A stretch of DNA of 64,000 nt from Rhodanobacter fulvus Jip2 (GCF_000264315.1 NZ_AJXU01000065.1:83151-147150); one strand, 5' to 3'. Shown: positions 1-10,741, counted from the first letter of the stretch. Made by a program: numbers and translations. Notes: generated by a model from the sequence alone, not told the origin.

Positions 1-210
1 ACTGCCAACGCCCAGGTGCGTTTCCAACTGAATGGTTCACGCCCGTTTTCTTCGTTACTAGAGGCCATCTGTCAACTTTCTGAAGCTAGTCAATCGGAGT
101 GGACGTGCCGCAGCGCATGGGTCGAGCGTTGCCTCTCGGACAGCACTCGCCGCTGGGGATACGCGGGGAAAGAATTTTCAACGGTACAACAGCACGAGGC
201 ATTTGTATAG
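1..210 (+). CDS. possible 3' end of an unidentified ORF
   Basis: One frame is open from the first base of the window to a TAG at 208-210, so it could be the tail of a gene that starts to the left. The encoded peptide has no motif I recognise and the composition is less GC-rich than the core genes downstream. An internal GTG at 16 could also start a 64-residue peptide, but no ribosome binding site supports it. It may equally be non-coding. Confidence 0.2.
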   Translation, partial: TANAQVRFQLNGSRPFSSLLEAICQLSEASQSEWTCRSAWVERCLSDSTRRWGYAGKEFSTVQQHEAFV

Positions 211-255
211 CACCCGTGAAACACACAAATGGACGTCCATCTGATTCACGGGTGC
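210..255. other. long hairpin with nested palindrome, between genes
   Basis: An 11-base arm at 210-220 (GCACCCGTGAA) is perfectly complementary to 245-255. The loop contains the self-complementary 12-mer ATGGACGTCCAT at 229-240. The structure lies 10 bases beyond the stop of the minus-strand TPR gene, so it could end its transcript, but no T-run follows on either strand. It might instead be a protein-binding or recombination site. Confidence 0.45.
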
Positions 256-265
256 GCAGGGCTGT

Positions 266-1558
266 TTACTTGCTTACACCAGCGGTTTTAAGCCATGCCT
301 TGGCCTTTTCCGCGGTTTCCGGCTGCTGCGCCGCCTGCTTCATGGCGGCGATCGCTGCCGGCTTGTTCTTGAGGCCACGTTCGGTCTCGGCCAGCAACAT
401 GTAGGCCGTGCCCTTGTGTTTCACGCCCTTCTGGATCGCCTGCTCGAGCAACGGCTTGGCCTGGCTGAATTTGTTTTCCACCATCAACAGGTGCGCCGCA
501 CGCAGGGCGGATTCGCCATCGGTAGCCTGTGGCAGTGCCTGGTTGTACGCAGCGATCGCCTTGTCCGAGTTGCCGGCCATCTCGTACGACTGACCCATGA
601 GCTTGTAGGTCTCGCTGTTGCCGGTGATCGTGTGCTTGGCGATACCGTCCTGGAGCACCTGGGCCGCCTTCGCTGCGTCCGGTGCCGGATCGTTGCTGCT
701 CTGCGCCTGCAGCAGGTAGAGCTTGGCCAGGGTCATGTTGTCCTTTTCTTCGGTCAACGTGCCTGCGGCGCGGGCCTTCTCCAGCAGCTGGATGGCCTCG
801 GGGTATTTTTCGGCATTGACCAGCACCGATACGGCATTGGCGCGGGCCTCCGGATCATTCGGGTTGGCGGCGAGCTGTTCCTGCGCCAGCTTCATCGCCT
901 GGTCTTTCTGGCCGCTTTGCGCATAGCTGGCCATCAGGATCTGGTCCCAGCTTTCCTTCGGCTGGTCGGTCATCGATTTGGCCTTCTGGACGGCCGCAAT
1001 CGCCTCGGGGTATTTCTCCAGCCGGTAGTAGGCGTTGCCTTCGAGCGCATACGAGTCGGCGGTTTCCTTCTTGCCCTCGGCGCGCCATTTCGCAATGGTG
1101 TCCAGCGTCGCTTGGTATTGCTCGTCGGCCATCTGGAATTGCGCCAGTTCGTAGAGCAACTGGAAGTAGGTGTCGTTCGGCATCACGCCGATGGCCAGCG
1201 ATTTCTGCAAGGTGGCAATGGCGCCCTTGACGTCGCCATCGTTGTACTTGAGGTTGGCCAGCCCTTGCAGCGCCAGAGACTGGGCGTACTTGCTCTTGCT
1301 GCTTTCGACGATCGGCTCCAGCACCTGTTCGGCTTTTGCCTTGTCACCCGCGCTGACCGCATCGAGGCCTTCGTTGATCGCCTTCTGATCCTTCTTGCTG
1401 GTCAGGTCGAGCTTGGGCGCTTCACGGGTCGCGTCGGGGTACAACGCTTCCTTCTTGTCGGTGTCCGCCTTGTGCGGGCGCGCCATCAGCGGGCTGCTGA
1501 TCAGGGCCAGCGCGACGGTCGCGCCAGCCAGCGTCCGAAACAGATGAAAGGGCTTCAT
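266..1558 (-). CDS. exported tetratricopeptide-repeat protein
   Basis: This is a 430-residue protein. It opens with a signal peptide (MKPFHLFRTL, then a hydrophobic stretch to about residue 22 and a small-residue cleavage region) and continues as helical repeats of TPR type to the C terminus. Lys- and Asp-rich linkers occur around residues 30-50. The ATG at 1558 was chosen over an upstream GTG at 1585 because GAGGA lies six bases before it and it begins exactly at the signal peptide. TPR proteins usually scaffold protein contacts, so a periplasmic assembly or stability role is likely, but no partner is evident. It lies downstream of gyrB with its own strong promoter. Confidence 0.8.
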   Translation of the reverse strand: MKPFHLFRTLAGATVALALISSPLMARPHKADTDKKEALYPDATREAPKLDLTSKKDQKAINEGLDAVSAGDKAKAEQVLEPIVESSKSKYAQSLALQGLANLKYNDGDVKGAIATLQKSLAIGVMPNDTYFQLLYELAQFQMADEQYQATLDTIAKWRAEGKKETADSYALEGNAYYRLEKYPEAIAAVQKAKSMTDQPKESWDQILMASYAQSGQKDQAMKLAQEQLAANPNDPEARANAVSVLVNAEKYPEAIQLLEKARAAGTLTEEKDNMTLAKLYLLQAQSSNDPAPDAAKAAQVLQDGIAKHTITGNSETYKLMGQSYEMAGNSDKAIAAYNQALPQATDGESALRAAHLLMVENKFSQAKPLLEQAIQKGVKHKGTAYMLLAETERGLKNKPAAIAAMKQAAQQPETAEKAKAWLKTAGVSK

Positions 1559-1644
1559 GACGGTCCTCGTGGTTAGGGGGTTCACGCTGACGCGTGAGGG
1601 GTCGCTGAGCGTAGCGCGTCCCGGCGCACGGTGACAAGCGTTGA

Positions 1645-1672
1645 TTTATAAAATAAACATTAAGTATTTCAA
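1645..1672 (-). promoter_or_regulatory. sigma70-type promoter for the TPR gene
   Basis: Read on the minus strand there is a TTGAAA -35 (complement of 1667-1672), a 16-base spacer and a TATAAA -10 (complement of 1645-1650). It sits in an AT-rich island about 90 bases before the TPR start codon. The gene is therefore probably not dependent on read-through from gyrB. Confidence 0.6.
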
Positions 1673-1779
1673 TTACTTAGATGTTTCTTGCGCGAGTCTT
1701 TCGGATTGTCCACATTTTTTCGGATGTATTTGGCCGGACGAAGCCGAGCCCGGCATCACATTTGGGATGCCCGACGCGG

Positions 1780-4281
<2,502 letters not shown>

Positions 4282-4312
4282 TTATGCAATCTGGGTAGAT
4301 GCAACCTATGGA

Positions 4313-5392
4313 TTATAGCAGGGGCGCCACGTTGCCCTGTTCCACATGGAACAACCGGTGCGGGACGGCCTTCAGCGGCGTCGGCAAGTCGGTGCCGGTC
4401 AGCAGGACCTGGGCGCCCGCAGCCTCCAGCTCGGTGACCACAGCCTGCTGATGCGCCTGATCCAGCTCGGAAGCCAGATCGTCAAGGCAGACGACCGGCC
4501 ACTCGCCGCGATCACGCGCGAAGAGCGCTGCCTGCGCCAAGAGGCAGGCCAGAGCCGTGAGCTTTTCCTGGCCACGCGACAAATGCTCGCGTAACGGCGC
4601 ATGGGTGAACGCGATGGACCAATCCGCCCTGTGCACGCCGAAGGTCGTGTGTCCCCTGATCCGGTCGCGGGGGCGCTGATCCTGCAGCGCATCGGCGAGA
4701 TCGACGCCATCGGGCCAGCCACGCTTGTAGCGCAGCCCCACTTCGCCCAACTCCGGCAGCAAACCACCGGTGCTGGCGGACAGCAAGGGTTCCAGCTGTT
4801 GCAGGTAGTCCTGGCGCAGCGCCTCGATGGCCTGAGCGGCCTGGGACAACTCGGCCTCCCACGGTTGGTAAAGCTCGTCGGACAACGTGGCCGATCGCAA
4901 CAAGGCATTGCGCTGTTTCAGGGCGCGTTGGTAACGGCGCCAGTTGTCCAGGAAGGCATGTTCCACATGGAACACGCCCCAATCCAGGTAGCGCCGGCGC
5001 TCTTCCGCCGCACCCGCAATCAGCGCGTGCGACCCCGGCTCGAAACACACCACGGCGCACTCGCCCACCAAGGCGCCCAGCGCCACCTTCTCGCCGTCGA
5101 TCTTCGCATCCCATCGTGGCGACCCTGCCCGCCCCAGACCGACCCGGCTCGACCGCCCGTCGTCACGCTTCAATTCGGCAAACACGGCAAGCTCGGGCGC
5201 ACCGCGCTGCAGCAACGCTTCCTTGGCGCCGCTGCGGAACGACCGCGCATGCGACAGCAGGAACGCGGCTTCCAGCATGCTGGTCTTGCCGGCGCCATTC
5301 GGGCCTTCAAACACGTTGATGCCCGGCCCCAGTTCCACATCCACCCGGGACAGGCAACGCAGCCCCTGGATGCGCAGCCGTTCAAAGCGCAT
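4313..5392 (-). CDS. recF: DNA recombination and repair protein RecF
   Basis: RecF is an SMC-like ATPase that loads RecA at single-strand gaps with RecO and RecR. The 359-residue protein has the Walker A GPNGAGKT at residues 30-37, the ABC-type signature LSRGQEKL near residue 270 and a Walker B region around VVCLDDLASELD. The gene lies between dnaN and gyrB as in most bacteria. Two identical 16-base parS-like palindromes fall inside it, coding for FHVEQ near the C terminus and FHVEH in the middle. A strong terminator-like hairpin sits between dnaN and this gene, so recF may be partly uncoupled from dnaN. Confidence 0.96.
   Translation of the reverse strand: MRFERLRIQGLRCLSRVDVELGPGINVFEGPNGAGKTSMLEAAFLLSHARSFRSGAKEALLQRGAPELAVFAELKRDDGRSSRVGLGRAGSPRWDAKIDGEKVALGALVGECAVVCFEPGSHALIAGAAEERRRYLDWGVFHVEHAFLDNWRRYQRALKQRNALLRSATLSDELYQPWEAELSQAAQAIEALRQDYLQQLEPLLSASTGGLLPELGEVGLRYKRGWPDGVDLADALQDQRPRDRIRGHTTFGVHRADWSIAFTHAPLREHLSRGQEKLTALACLLAQAALFARDRGEWPVVCLDDLASELDQAHQQAVVTELEAAGAQVLLTGTDLPTPLKAVPHRLFHVEQGNVAPLL
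4338..4353. promoter_or_regulatory. parS-like centromere site (copy 1)
   Basis: The 16-mer TGTTCCACATGGAACA differs by one base from TGTTCCACGTGGAACA, a form of the bacterial parS site bound by ParB. It lies in the 3' part of recF, about 2.3 kb from the putative origin. An identical second copy is at 4959-4974. Confidence 0.6.
4959..4974. promoter_or_regulatory. parS-like centromere site (copy 2)
   Basis: Exact repeat of the 16-mer at 4338, 621 bases away and also inside recF. The two copies encode similar peptides (FHVE followed by Q or H), so protein constraint is an alternative explanation. ParA and ParB genes are not in this window. Confidence 0.6.
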
Positions 5393-5409
5393 GCGGCAAA
5401 CCCCACACG

Positions 5410-5442
5410 AAAAAACGCCGGGCTGTCCTCGGACGCCCGGCG
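5410..5442 (-). terminator. intrinsic terminator between dnaN and recF
   Basis: On the minus strand an 8-base arm CGCCGGGC (complement of 5435-5442) pairs with 5416-5423. An additional GTCC/GGAC pairing sits inside, and a run of six T (complement of 5410-5415) follows. It is placed 36 bases after the dnaN stop and 18 bases before the recF start. Confidence 0.75.
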
Positions 5443-5477
5443 AAATTTTGTTCCAGCAAAGCTGCCGTCATGAAGCG

Positions 5478-6578
5478 TCAGAGTCGCAGCGGCATGATCA
5501 CGTGCCGTGCCTGCTCGCTGGCTTCTTCCTGCACCAGGCAGCTCGACTGCGCGTCACGCAGGCTCAGCCGGGCTTTTTCACCGTCCAGTGCTGCCAATGC
5601 GTCCAGCAGATAACCCACGTTGAAACCGACGGCGAGATCGGAGACATGGGTATCGGCTTCAACCTCTTCCACGGCCTCTTCCTGCTCGGGATTGTGCGCC
5701 ACGATGCGCAGCTTGCCCGGCGACAATTCCAGTTTCACGCCACGGTACTTCTCGTTGGACAGGATCGCGGCGCGCTGCAGTGCCCCGCGCAGCACCTCGC
5801 GATCCAGCGTGGCGGTCTTGTCGGCGCCCAGCGGGATGACGGCTTCGTAATCGGGGAAGCGCCCGTCGATGAGCTTGGAGGTGAACACCACACTGCCGCG
5901 GCGTACGCGCAGGTGATTGCGTCCGAACTCCAGCGCCACCTCGCCATCACCCGATTCCAGCAGGCCGACCAGCTCGTTGACGCCCTTGCGCGGAATGATG
6001 ATCTGCCGCCGTGTGGTGACTGAACTCTGCAGTTGGGTTTCCTTCATCGCCAGGCGGTGGCCGTCGGTGGCCACGCAGCGCAGCGTGTGCTCCTGCAGAT
6101 CCAGCAACATGCCGTTGAGGTAGTAGCGCACGTCCTGGTTGGCCATGGCGAACGAGGTGTGTTCCATCAGGTCGCGCAGAACCTGTTCGGGCAGGCTCAC
6201 GGTTTCGACAAGCTCGATCTCGTCGACGGTGGGGAATTCGCTGGCGGCGAGCGTGGTCAGCGTGAAACGGCTGCGTCCCGCATTCAACGCCACCCTGTCG
6301 CCATTGAGCTTCAGGTCGATCTGGGCGCCGTCCGGCAGCGCACGCACGATGTCGAACAGCTTGCGGGCCGGGATGGTGATCTCGCCGTCAGCCAGCTTTT
6401 CCGCACTGGTTGACGCGACCATCTCCACTTCGAGGTCGGTGCCGGTCAGCGACACCTTGCCGTCGCCCACCTTGACCAGCAGGTTGGCAAGCACGGGGAG
6501 CGTCTGGCGGCGTTCCACCACGCCGATCACCTGCTGCAGCGGTTTGAGCAAGGCTTCTCGCTGGATGCTGAATTGCAT
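5478..6578 (-). CDS. dnaN: DNA polymerase III beta subunit (sliding clamp)
   Basis: The 366-residue protein forms the ring-shaped dimer that tethers DNA polymerases to DNA and binds many replication and repair partners. The full length matches the family (366 in E. coli). The N terminus (MQFSIQREALLKPLQQV) and the C-terminal end (ARHVIMPLRL, close to the MPMRL ending of other clamps) are typical, with three repeated clamp folds between. It follows dnaA on the minus strand across a 247-base gap that carries the putative replication origin, and is followed by an intrinsic terminator before recF. Confidence 0.98.
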   Translation of the reverse strand: MQFSIQREALLKPLQQVIGVVERRQTLPVLANLLVKVGDGKVSLTGTDLEVEMVASTSAEKLADGEITIPARKLFDIVRALPDGAQIDLKLNGDRVALNAGRSRFTLTTLAASEFPTVDEIELVETVSLPEQVLRDLMEHTSFAMANQDVRYYLNGMLLDLQEHTLRCVATDGHRLAMKETQLQSSVTTRRQIIIPRKGVNELVGLLESGDGEVALEFGRNHLRVRRGSVVFTSKLIDGRFPDYEAVIPLGADKTATLDREVLRGALQRAAILSNEKYRGVKLELSPGKLRIVAHNPEQEEAVEEVEADTHVSDLAVGFNVGYLLDALAALDGEKARLSLRDAQSSCLVQEEASEQARHVIMPLRL

Positions 6579-6825
6579 GATTTCGCTTCCCCTAGCTTCT
6601 GTTCTGTTTTTTTAAAAGAAGTTTAGTTGTAGTAGTAGGCGCCGTGGATAACTTTTATAACGCCATATTGCGATAATAATCAACTACTTGCTGGTGTTTT
6701 GCGCTGTGCTTGAGCAGTGGCGTCGGCTGTTGATCAGTTGTGGGTAACTTTTTGCCGCGTTTCATCCACCTATTATCCACAGCCAGCCCCACCAGTTATG
6801 CATGACTTTTGCGCACTGGGCCACC
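6579..6825. other. oriC: putative chromosomal replication origin (dnaA-dnaN gap)
   Basis: Elements in order on the plus strand: an AT-rich stretch at 6605-6623; TAG/TTG triplets at 6624-6638 (TAG, TTG, TAG, TAG, TAG); a short GC-rich spacer at 6639-6642; and a DnaA box CGTGGATAA at 6643-6651, one mismatch. Another AT-rich stretch lies at 6651-6690. Further boxes are TGTGGGTAA at 6739-6747 (one mismatch) and the perfect TTATCCACA at 6773-6781. This matches the known basal unwinding layout of DnaA box, GC spacer, DnaA-trio and AT-rich DNA. There is no open reading frame of note. Confidence 0.7.
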
Positions 6826-8160
6826 TCAACCGGTCAGCGTGCGGATCAGTTGCTCCCAGTCCTGGCGCATGCGCGTATCGGTTTCGACGAATTTGCGGAT
6901 CGTGCGGCAGGCGTGCAGCACGGTGGTGTGGTCGCGGCCGCCGAATGCCTCGCCGATCTCCGGCAGGCTGTGCTCGGTCAATTCCTTGGACAGCGCCATC
7001 GCGTATTGCCGCGGCCGCGCCAGCGAACGCACGCGCCGCTTGGACAGCAGGTCCTGCAGCCGCACGTTGAAGTACTCGGCGGTGATCTTCTGGATGTTGG
7101 GTACGGTGATGGCCTGGGCGTGGGTGGCCAGCAGGTCGCGCAGGGTCTCCTCGGCAAATTCGGTGGTGATCGGCTTGCCGTAGAAATTGGCGCGTGCCGC
7201 CAGCGTGTTCAGCGCTCCCTCGAGATCGCGCACGTTGGAACGGATGCGCTTGGCCAGCAGCATCGCCACGCTCTCGTCCACCGCCACGCCCTTGTCGTGT
7301 GCCTTGGCCAGCAGGATCGCGGCGCGTGTCTCGAAATCCGGTGGCTCGATCGCCACGCTGAGGCCCCAGCCCAGGCGCGACTTCAAGCGGGGTTCGAGCT
7401 TGTCCACCTCTTTCGGGTAACGGTCGCAGGTGAGGATGATCTGCTGCTTGGACTCGAACAACGCGTTGAAGGTATGGAAAAACTCCTCCTGCGTGGTGTC
7501 CTTGCCGGCGAAGAACTGGATGTCGTCGATCAGCAGCGCGTCGACCGAGCGGAAGCGCTGCTTGAACTGATCCATGCTCTTGGCGCGCAGCGCCTCGATC
7601 ATCGAGCCCACGAACTGCTCCGAGCGCAGGTACAGCACCTTGCGCTCCGGATTCTGCTGCCGGATCAGGTTGCCGGCCGCGTGCATCAGGTGGGTCTTGC
7701 CCAGGCCGGTGCCGCCGTACAGCAGCAAGGGGTTGTAGGCGCGGCCGGGATTCATCGCCACCTGCATCGCGGCGGCCTTGCCCAGCTGGTTGGACTTGCC
7801 CTCGACGAAGGTCTCGAAGGTGTAATGCGGGTCGAGGTTGTGCGGGAAACTGGCCGCGGCCGGTTCCTGCACCGCGCGTGCCGGCGTGGGCGCGGGTTTG
7901 GCGGCCGGTGCCGGGCGGGCCGAGTTGGAGCCCACCTCCAGCCGCACCGTCAACGCGTGCCCGGTCAGCTGCTGCATCACCGCCTCGATCCGCGGCAGAT
8001 AGCGCTCGCGCACGGTATCGAGCGTATAGGGGTTGGGCGCAAACAACTGCAGGCCCGTGGTGCTGTCGCGGGCCTGCAACGGCATCAGCCAGGTGTGCAG
8101 GTCCTCGGCGCTCAGTTCGCCTTCGAGACGCTCAAGGCAACGTCGCCACAAATCACTCAT
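6826..8160 (-). CDS. dnaA: chromosomal replication initiator DnaA
   Basis: DnaA binds DnaA boxes, melts the origin and loads the DnaB helicase. The 444-residue protein has an N-terminal DnaB-interaction domain (about residues 1-75), an Ala/Pro-rich linker (about 78-103), and an AAA+ domain with Walker A GGTGLGKT at 149-156 and Walker B around D212-D213 (IDDIQF). The C-terminal DNA-binding domain carries the signature [11 protein letters not shown] at 407-417. ATG at 8160 is the only sensible start. DnaA boxes flank the gene on both sides, which also suggests autoregulation. Confidence 0.98.
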   Translation of the reverse strand: MSDLWRRCLERLEGELSAEDLHTWLMPLQARDSTTGLQLFAPNPYTLDTVRERYLPRIEAVMQQLTGHALTVRLEVGSNSARPAPAAKPAPTPARAVQEPAAASFPHNLDPHYTFETFVEGKSNQLGKAAAMQVAMNPGRAYNPLLLYGGTGLGKTHLMHAAGNLIRQQNPERKVLYLRSEQFVGSMIEALRAKSMDQFKQRFRSVDALLIDDIQFFAGKDTTQEEFFHTFNALFESKQQIILTCDRYPKEVDKLEPRLKSRLGWGLSVAIEPPDFETRAAILLAKAHDKGVAVDESVAMLLAKRIRSNVRDLEGALNTLAARANFYGKPITTEFAEETLRDLLATHAQAITVPNIQKITAEYFNVRLQDLLSKRRVRSLARPRQYAMALSKELTEHSLPEIGEAFGGRDHTTVLHACRTIRKFVETDTRMRQDWEQLIRTLTG

Positions 8161-8350
8161 CGATCTACTCAGTCCACTGCAGGGGCGCTGGCGCGCGGAA
8201 TGTCGATCGGCAAGTCTACCAGTTCGGCCCGTCGCCCGGCCGTTTTATCCACATGGTGTCCACAGGCTCATCCGGCCATGTATTTGACAGCCACGCGATC
8301 TGACCACATACTCGCAAACCTTTTTATCCACATTCCCTTCGGAGTAAGCC
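8161..8350. promoter_or_regulatory. dnaA-rpmH divergent control region with DnaA boxes
   Basis: Two perfect TTATCCACA boxes lie at 8245-8253 and 8324-8332, with a weaker GTGTCCACA at 8256-8264. The region carries the promoters for dnaA (minus) and rpmH (plus). The boxes could autoregulate dnaA, titrate DnaA, or form the second half of a bipartite origin together with the dnaA-dnaN gap. Confidence 0.65.
8284..8312 (+). promoter_or_regulatory. promoter of rpmH-rnpA
   Basis: A perfect TTGACA at 8284-8289 is followed after 17 bases by CATACT at 8307-8312. One of the perfect DnaA boxes (8324-8332) overlaps the expected transcript start region, so DnaA may affect rpmH transcription. Confidence 0.6.
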
Positions 8351-8485
8351 ATGAAGCGGACCTTCCAGCCCAGCAAGCTCAAGCGCGCTCGCACGCACGG
8401 TTTCCGTGCCCGTATGGCCACCGCCGACGGTCGCAAGATCATCAACGCCCGTCGCGCCAAGGGCCGCAAGCGCCTGATCCCGTAA
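8351..8485 (+). CDS. rpmH: 50S ribosomal protein L34
   Basis: L34 is a small basic protein of the large ribosomal subunit. The 44-residue product begins [12 protein letters not shown] and ends KGRKRLIP, with the usual conserved Arg/Lys-rich sequence. GGAG lies six bases before the ATG. It is immediately upstream of rnpA, the near-universal arrangement beside dnaA. It is short but unmistakable. Confidence 0.97.
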   Translation: MKRTFQPSKLKRARTHGFRARMATADGRKIINARRAKGRKRLIP

Positions 8486-8499
8486 GCGGCGTACCGGTG

Positions 8500-8904
8500 A
8501 TGCCTCATGCCGACCTGCCGCGCGAGGCGCGGCTACGTCGGCCTGGTGACTTCGCCGCCTTGCGAGCAAGCAGCGGACGCGCAGGCGGCCGCTGTTTTCA
8601 TATGCGCTACCGCGACAACGAGCTGGGACATGCCCGCCTCGGGCTGGCGATTTCCAAGCGCGTTTCCAAACGCGCGGTGGAGCGCAACCGCATCAAGCGG
8701 CTGCTGCGCGAATCCTTTCGTCGCGTACGCCATCAACTGCCTTCCGTCGACCTGATGGTGATGGCGCGCGAGCAGGCGGCCAACGTGCCCGGCCCGCAGC
8801 TGCTGGCGGAGATCGATGTGCTGTGGAAAAAGCTGATCGCCGCCCGATCCGCGGCCACCGAACCATTGAAGCGGGCCGACGACACCACCACAATCGGCCG
8901 TTGA
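8500..8904 (+). CDS. rnpA: ribonuclease P protein component
   Basis: This 134-residue basic protein assists the RNase P RNA in removing 5' leaders from pre-tRNAs. The family signature is clear: RLGLAISKRVSKRAVERNRIKRLLRESFR in the middle of the protein, here around residues 45-74 (key residues K, R, N-R-I-K-R, R-E). The ATG at 8500 starts 14 bases after the rpmH stop; a GTG at 8497 is possible. The N terminus is somewhat arginine- and alanine-rich, as in other Lysobacterales. yidC follows after 61 bases with no yidD between. Confidence 0.95.
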   Translation: MPHADLPREARLRRPGDFAALRASSGRAGGRCFHMRYRDNELGHARLGLAISKRVSKRAVERNRIKRLLRESFRRVRHQLPSVDLMVMAREQAANVPGPQLLAEIDVLWKKLIAARSAATEPLKRADDTTTIGR

Positions 8905-8965
8905 CCTCTTTCTTTCTGCCTCCCGCGGCCTTTCACAGTCGTGGCGTTACCGGATTTGCTACGCG

Positions 8966-10684
8966 ATGAATCAAACGCGCACCTTCCTCATGTTCGCCCT
9001 GCTGGCGGTCGCCTATCTGCTGTTTCTGGCCTGGGAGAAGGATTACGCACCGCAGCCGCCACAAACGGCCGTGACCAGCGCGTCCAGCGCCGCGGCGCCG
9101 GCTGATGCCAGCGTGCCCGGCGCGATCCCCGAGGCGGGCGCGCCGCCGGCCGCCGTCACCGCCGGGCAGAATACGGCACCATCCGCCGCAGCATCGTCTC
9201 GCATCACCATCACCACGGACTTGCTGCGCCTGGTGGTGGATACCCGCGGTGGCAGCGTGGTGCACACCGACCTGCTCGCCTACCCCTCCGTCGCACCCAC
9301 CCACAAGCAACCCGCGCCGCCGCCGGTCGCGTTGTTGAACGACAGCGACACGCGCTATTTCGTGGCGCAGAACGGCCTGGTCAGCAGCAACGGCGCACAG
9401 GATCAGCCGAACCACCTGGCGCTGTTCCACAGCGACAAGGCGGCCTACGAACTGGCCAGCGGCCAGGACGAGCTGCAAGTGCCGCTGACCTGGCAGAACG
9501 CCGACGGCCTCAAGGTCACCAAGATCTACACCTTCAAGCGCGGCAGCTACGTGATCGGGCTGACCCAGCGTATCGACAACGGCAGCACCCAGACCTGGCA
9601 GGGCAACGCCTACCGCCAGTTGCTGCGGGTGGAGCCGCCGAAGCCGAGCGGCTGGCTGAAAAGTCTCATGGATCCCGAGTCGCGCAGCTTCCAGGGCGCC
9701 GCCTGGTACACCGGCGAGAAGTTCGAAAAGCTGCCGTTCAAGAATTTCGCCGAGAAGGACGATGCGCTGGACGCCTCCTACAAGGGCGGCTGGGCAGCCA
9801 TGCTGAAGCTGTACTTCTTCGCCGCGTGGATTCCGCCGGCGGGTCAGACCGATCACTACGTCACCACCACCCTCAACCCCGACAGCGCCCATCCGCGCCA
9901 CCTGATCCGCGCCGTCGGCCCCGCCCTCAGCGTGGCGCCGGGGCAGAGCCAGAGCAGCGAGGCGCGGCTGTATATCGGCCCGAACGTGCAGGGCACGCTG
10001 GACGCGATCGCCCCGGGCCTGGATCTGACCATCGACTACGGCATGTTCAAGGCCATCGCGGTGCCGATGCACTGGGTGCTGTCGCAGTTCCACGCGATCT
10101 CGAAGAACTGGGGCGTGGCGATCATCCTGCTGGTGCTGCTGATCAAGGGCCTCACCTGGAAGCTCACCGCGGTGCAGTACCGCTCCAGCGCGCGCATGCG
10201 CAAGCTGGCGCCGCGCATCGCGCAGCTGAAGGAGCGCTACGGCGACGACAAGCTGAAGATGCAGCAGGCCACGATGGAGCTGTACAAGAAGGAGAAGGTC
10301 AATCCGATGGGCGGCTGCCTGCCGGTGCTGATCACCATGCCGGTGTTCTACGGCCTGTTCTACGTGCTCGAATACAGCCTGGAACTGCGCCACGCACCGT
10401 TCCTGTGGATCCCCGACCTCAGCGCCGCCGACCCGCTCTACATCCTGCCGATCATCTACGCACTGGTGATGCTGGGCACGCAATGGCTGAACCCCGTCGC
10501 CGCGGGCATGGACCCGACCCAGGCGAAGATGATGAAGGTGATGCCGCTGCTGTTCTCGGTGATGTTCGCCTTCTTCCCCGCCGGCCTGTGTCTCTACTAC
10601 GCGGTGAACGGCATCGTCGGCCTGGGCCAGCAGTGGTGGGTGACCCATCACGTGGATCGCGAGGAAGCGGCGAAGCCCGCCTGA
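8966..10684 (+). CDS. yidC: membrane protein insertase YidC
   Basis: YidC inserts and folds inner-membrane proteins, alone or with SecYEG. The 572-residue protein has an N-terminal membrane anchor (about residues 5-20) and an Ala/Pro-rich linker to about residue 75. A large periplasmic domain runs to about 350. The conserved insertase core follows, with the segment around MHWVLSQFHAISKNWGVAIILL, the cytoplasmic coiled hairpin rich in K and E, and the GCLPVLITMPVFYGLFYVL segment. The length fits the gammaproteobacterial form. A strong terminator follows at 10705. Confidence 0.97.
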   Translation: MNQTRTFLMFALLAVAYLLFLAWEKDYAPQPPQTAVTSASSAAAPADASVPGAIPEAGAPPAAVTAGQNTAPSAAASSRITITTDLLRLVVDTRGGSVVHTDLLAYPSVAPTHKQPAPPPVALLNDSDTRYFVAQNGLVSSNGAQDQPNHLALFHSDKAAYELASGQDELQVPLTWQNADGLKVTKIYTFKRGSYVIGLTQRIDNGSTQTWQGNAYRQLLRVEPPKPSGWLKSLMDPESRSFQGAAWYTGEKFEKLPFKNFAEKDDALDASYKGGWAAMLKLYFFAAWIPPAGQTDHYVTTTLNPDSAHPRHLIRAVGPALSVAPGQSQSSEARLYIGPNVQGTLDAIAPGLDLTIDYGMFKAIAVPMHWVLSQFHAISKNWGVAIILLVLLIKGLTWKLTAVQYRSSARMRKLAPRIAQLKERYGDDKLKMQQATMELYKKEKVNPMGGCLPVLITMPVFYGLFYVLEYSLELRHAPFLWIPDLSAADPLYILPIIYALVMLGTQWLNPVAAGMDPTQAKMMKVMPLLFSVMFAFFPAGLCLYYAVNGIVGLGQQWWVTHHVDREEAAKPA

Positions 10685-10704
10685 GCATCGGCCATCTGGG
10701 ATTG

Positions 10705-10741
10705 AACAGCTGCAGCCGGGCAACCGGCGCAGCTGTTTTCT
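10705..10741 (+). terminator. intrinsic terminator after yidC
   Basis: AACAGCTGC at 10705-10713 pairs with 10729-10737, and an inner GCCGG/CCGGC stem closes a GCAA tetraloop. TTTTCTTTT follows the first arm pairing. It ends the rpmH-rnpA-yidC transcript and separates it from mnmE. Confidence 0.85.

Noticed and set aside
4338..4974. The two 16-mers in recF as simple codon repetition
   Set aside because: Codons for FHVE could recur by chance, but all 16 bases are identical, they match a known parS form and lie near the origin, so I kept parS as the leading reading while noting this alternative.
6623..6638. TTAGTTGTAGTAGTAG as a LexA-type box near dnaN
   Set aside because: It resembles one half of a xanthomonad LexA site but has no matching second half; its place beside a DnaA box and GC spacer fits DnaA-trio triplets better.
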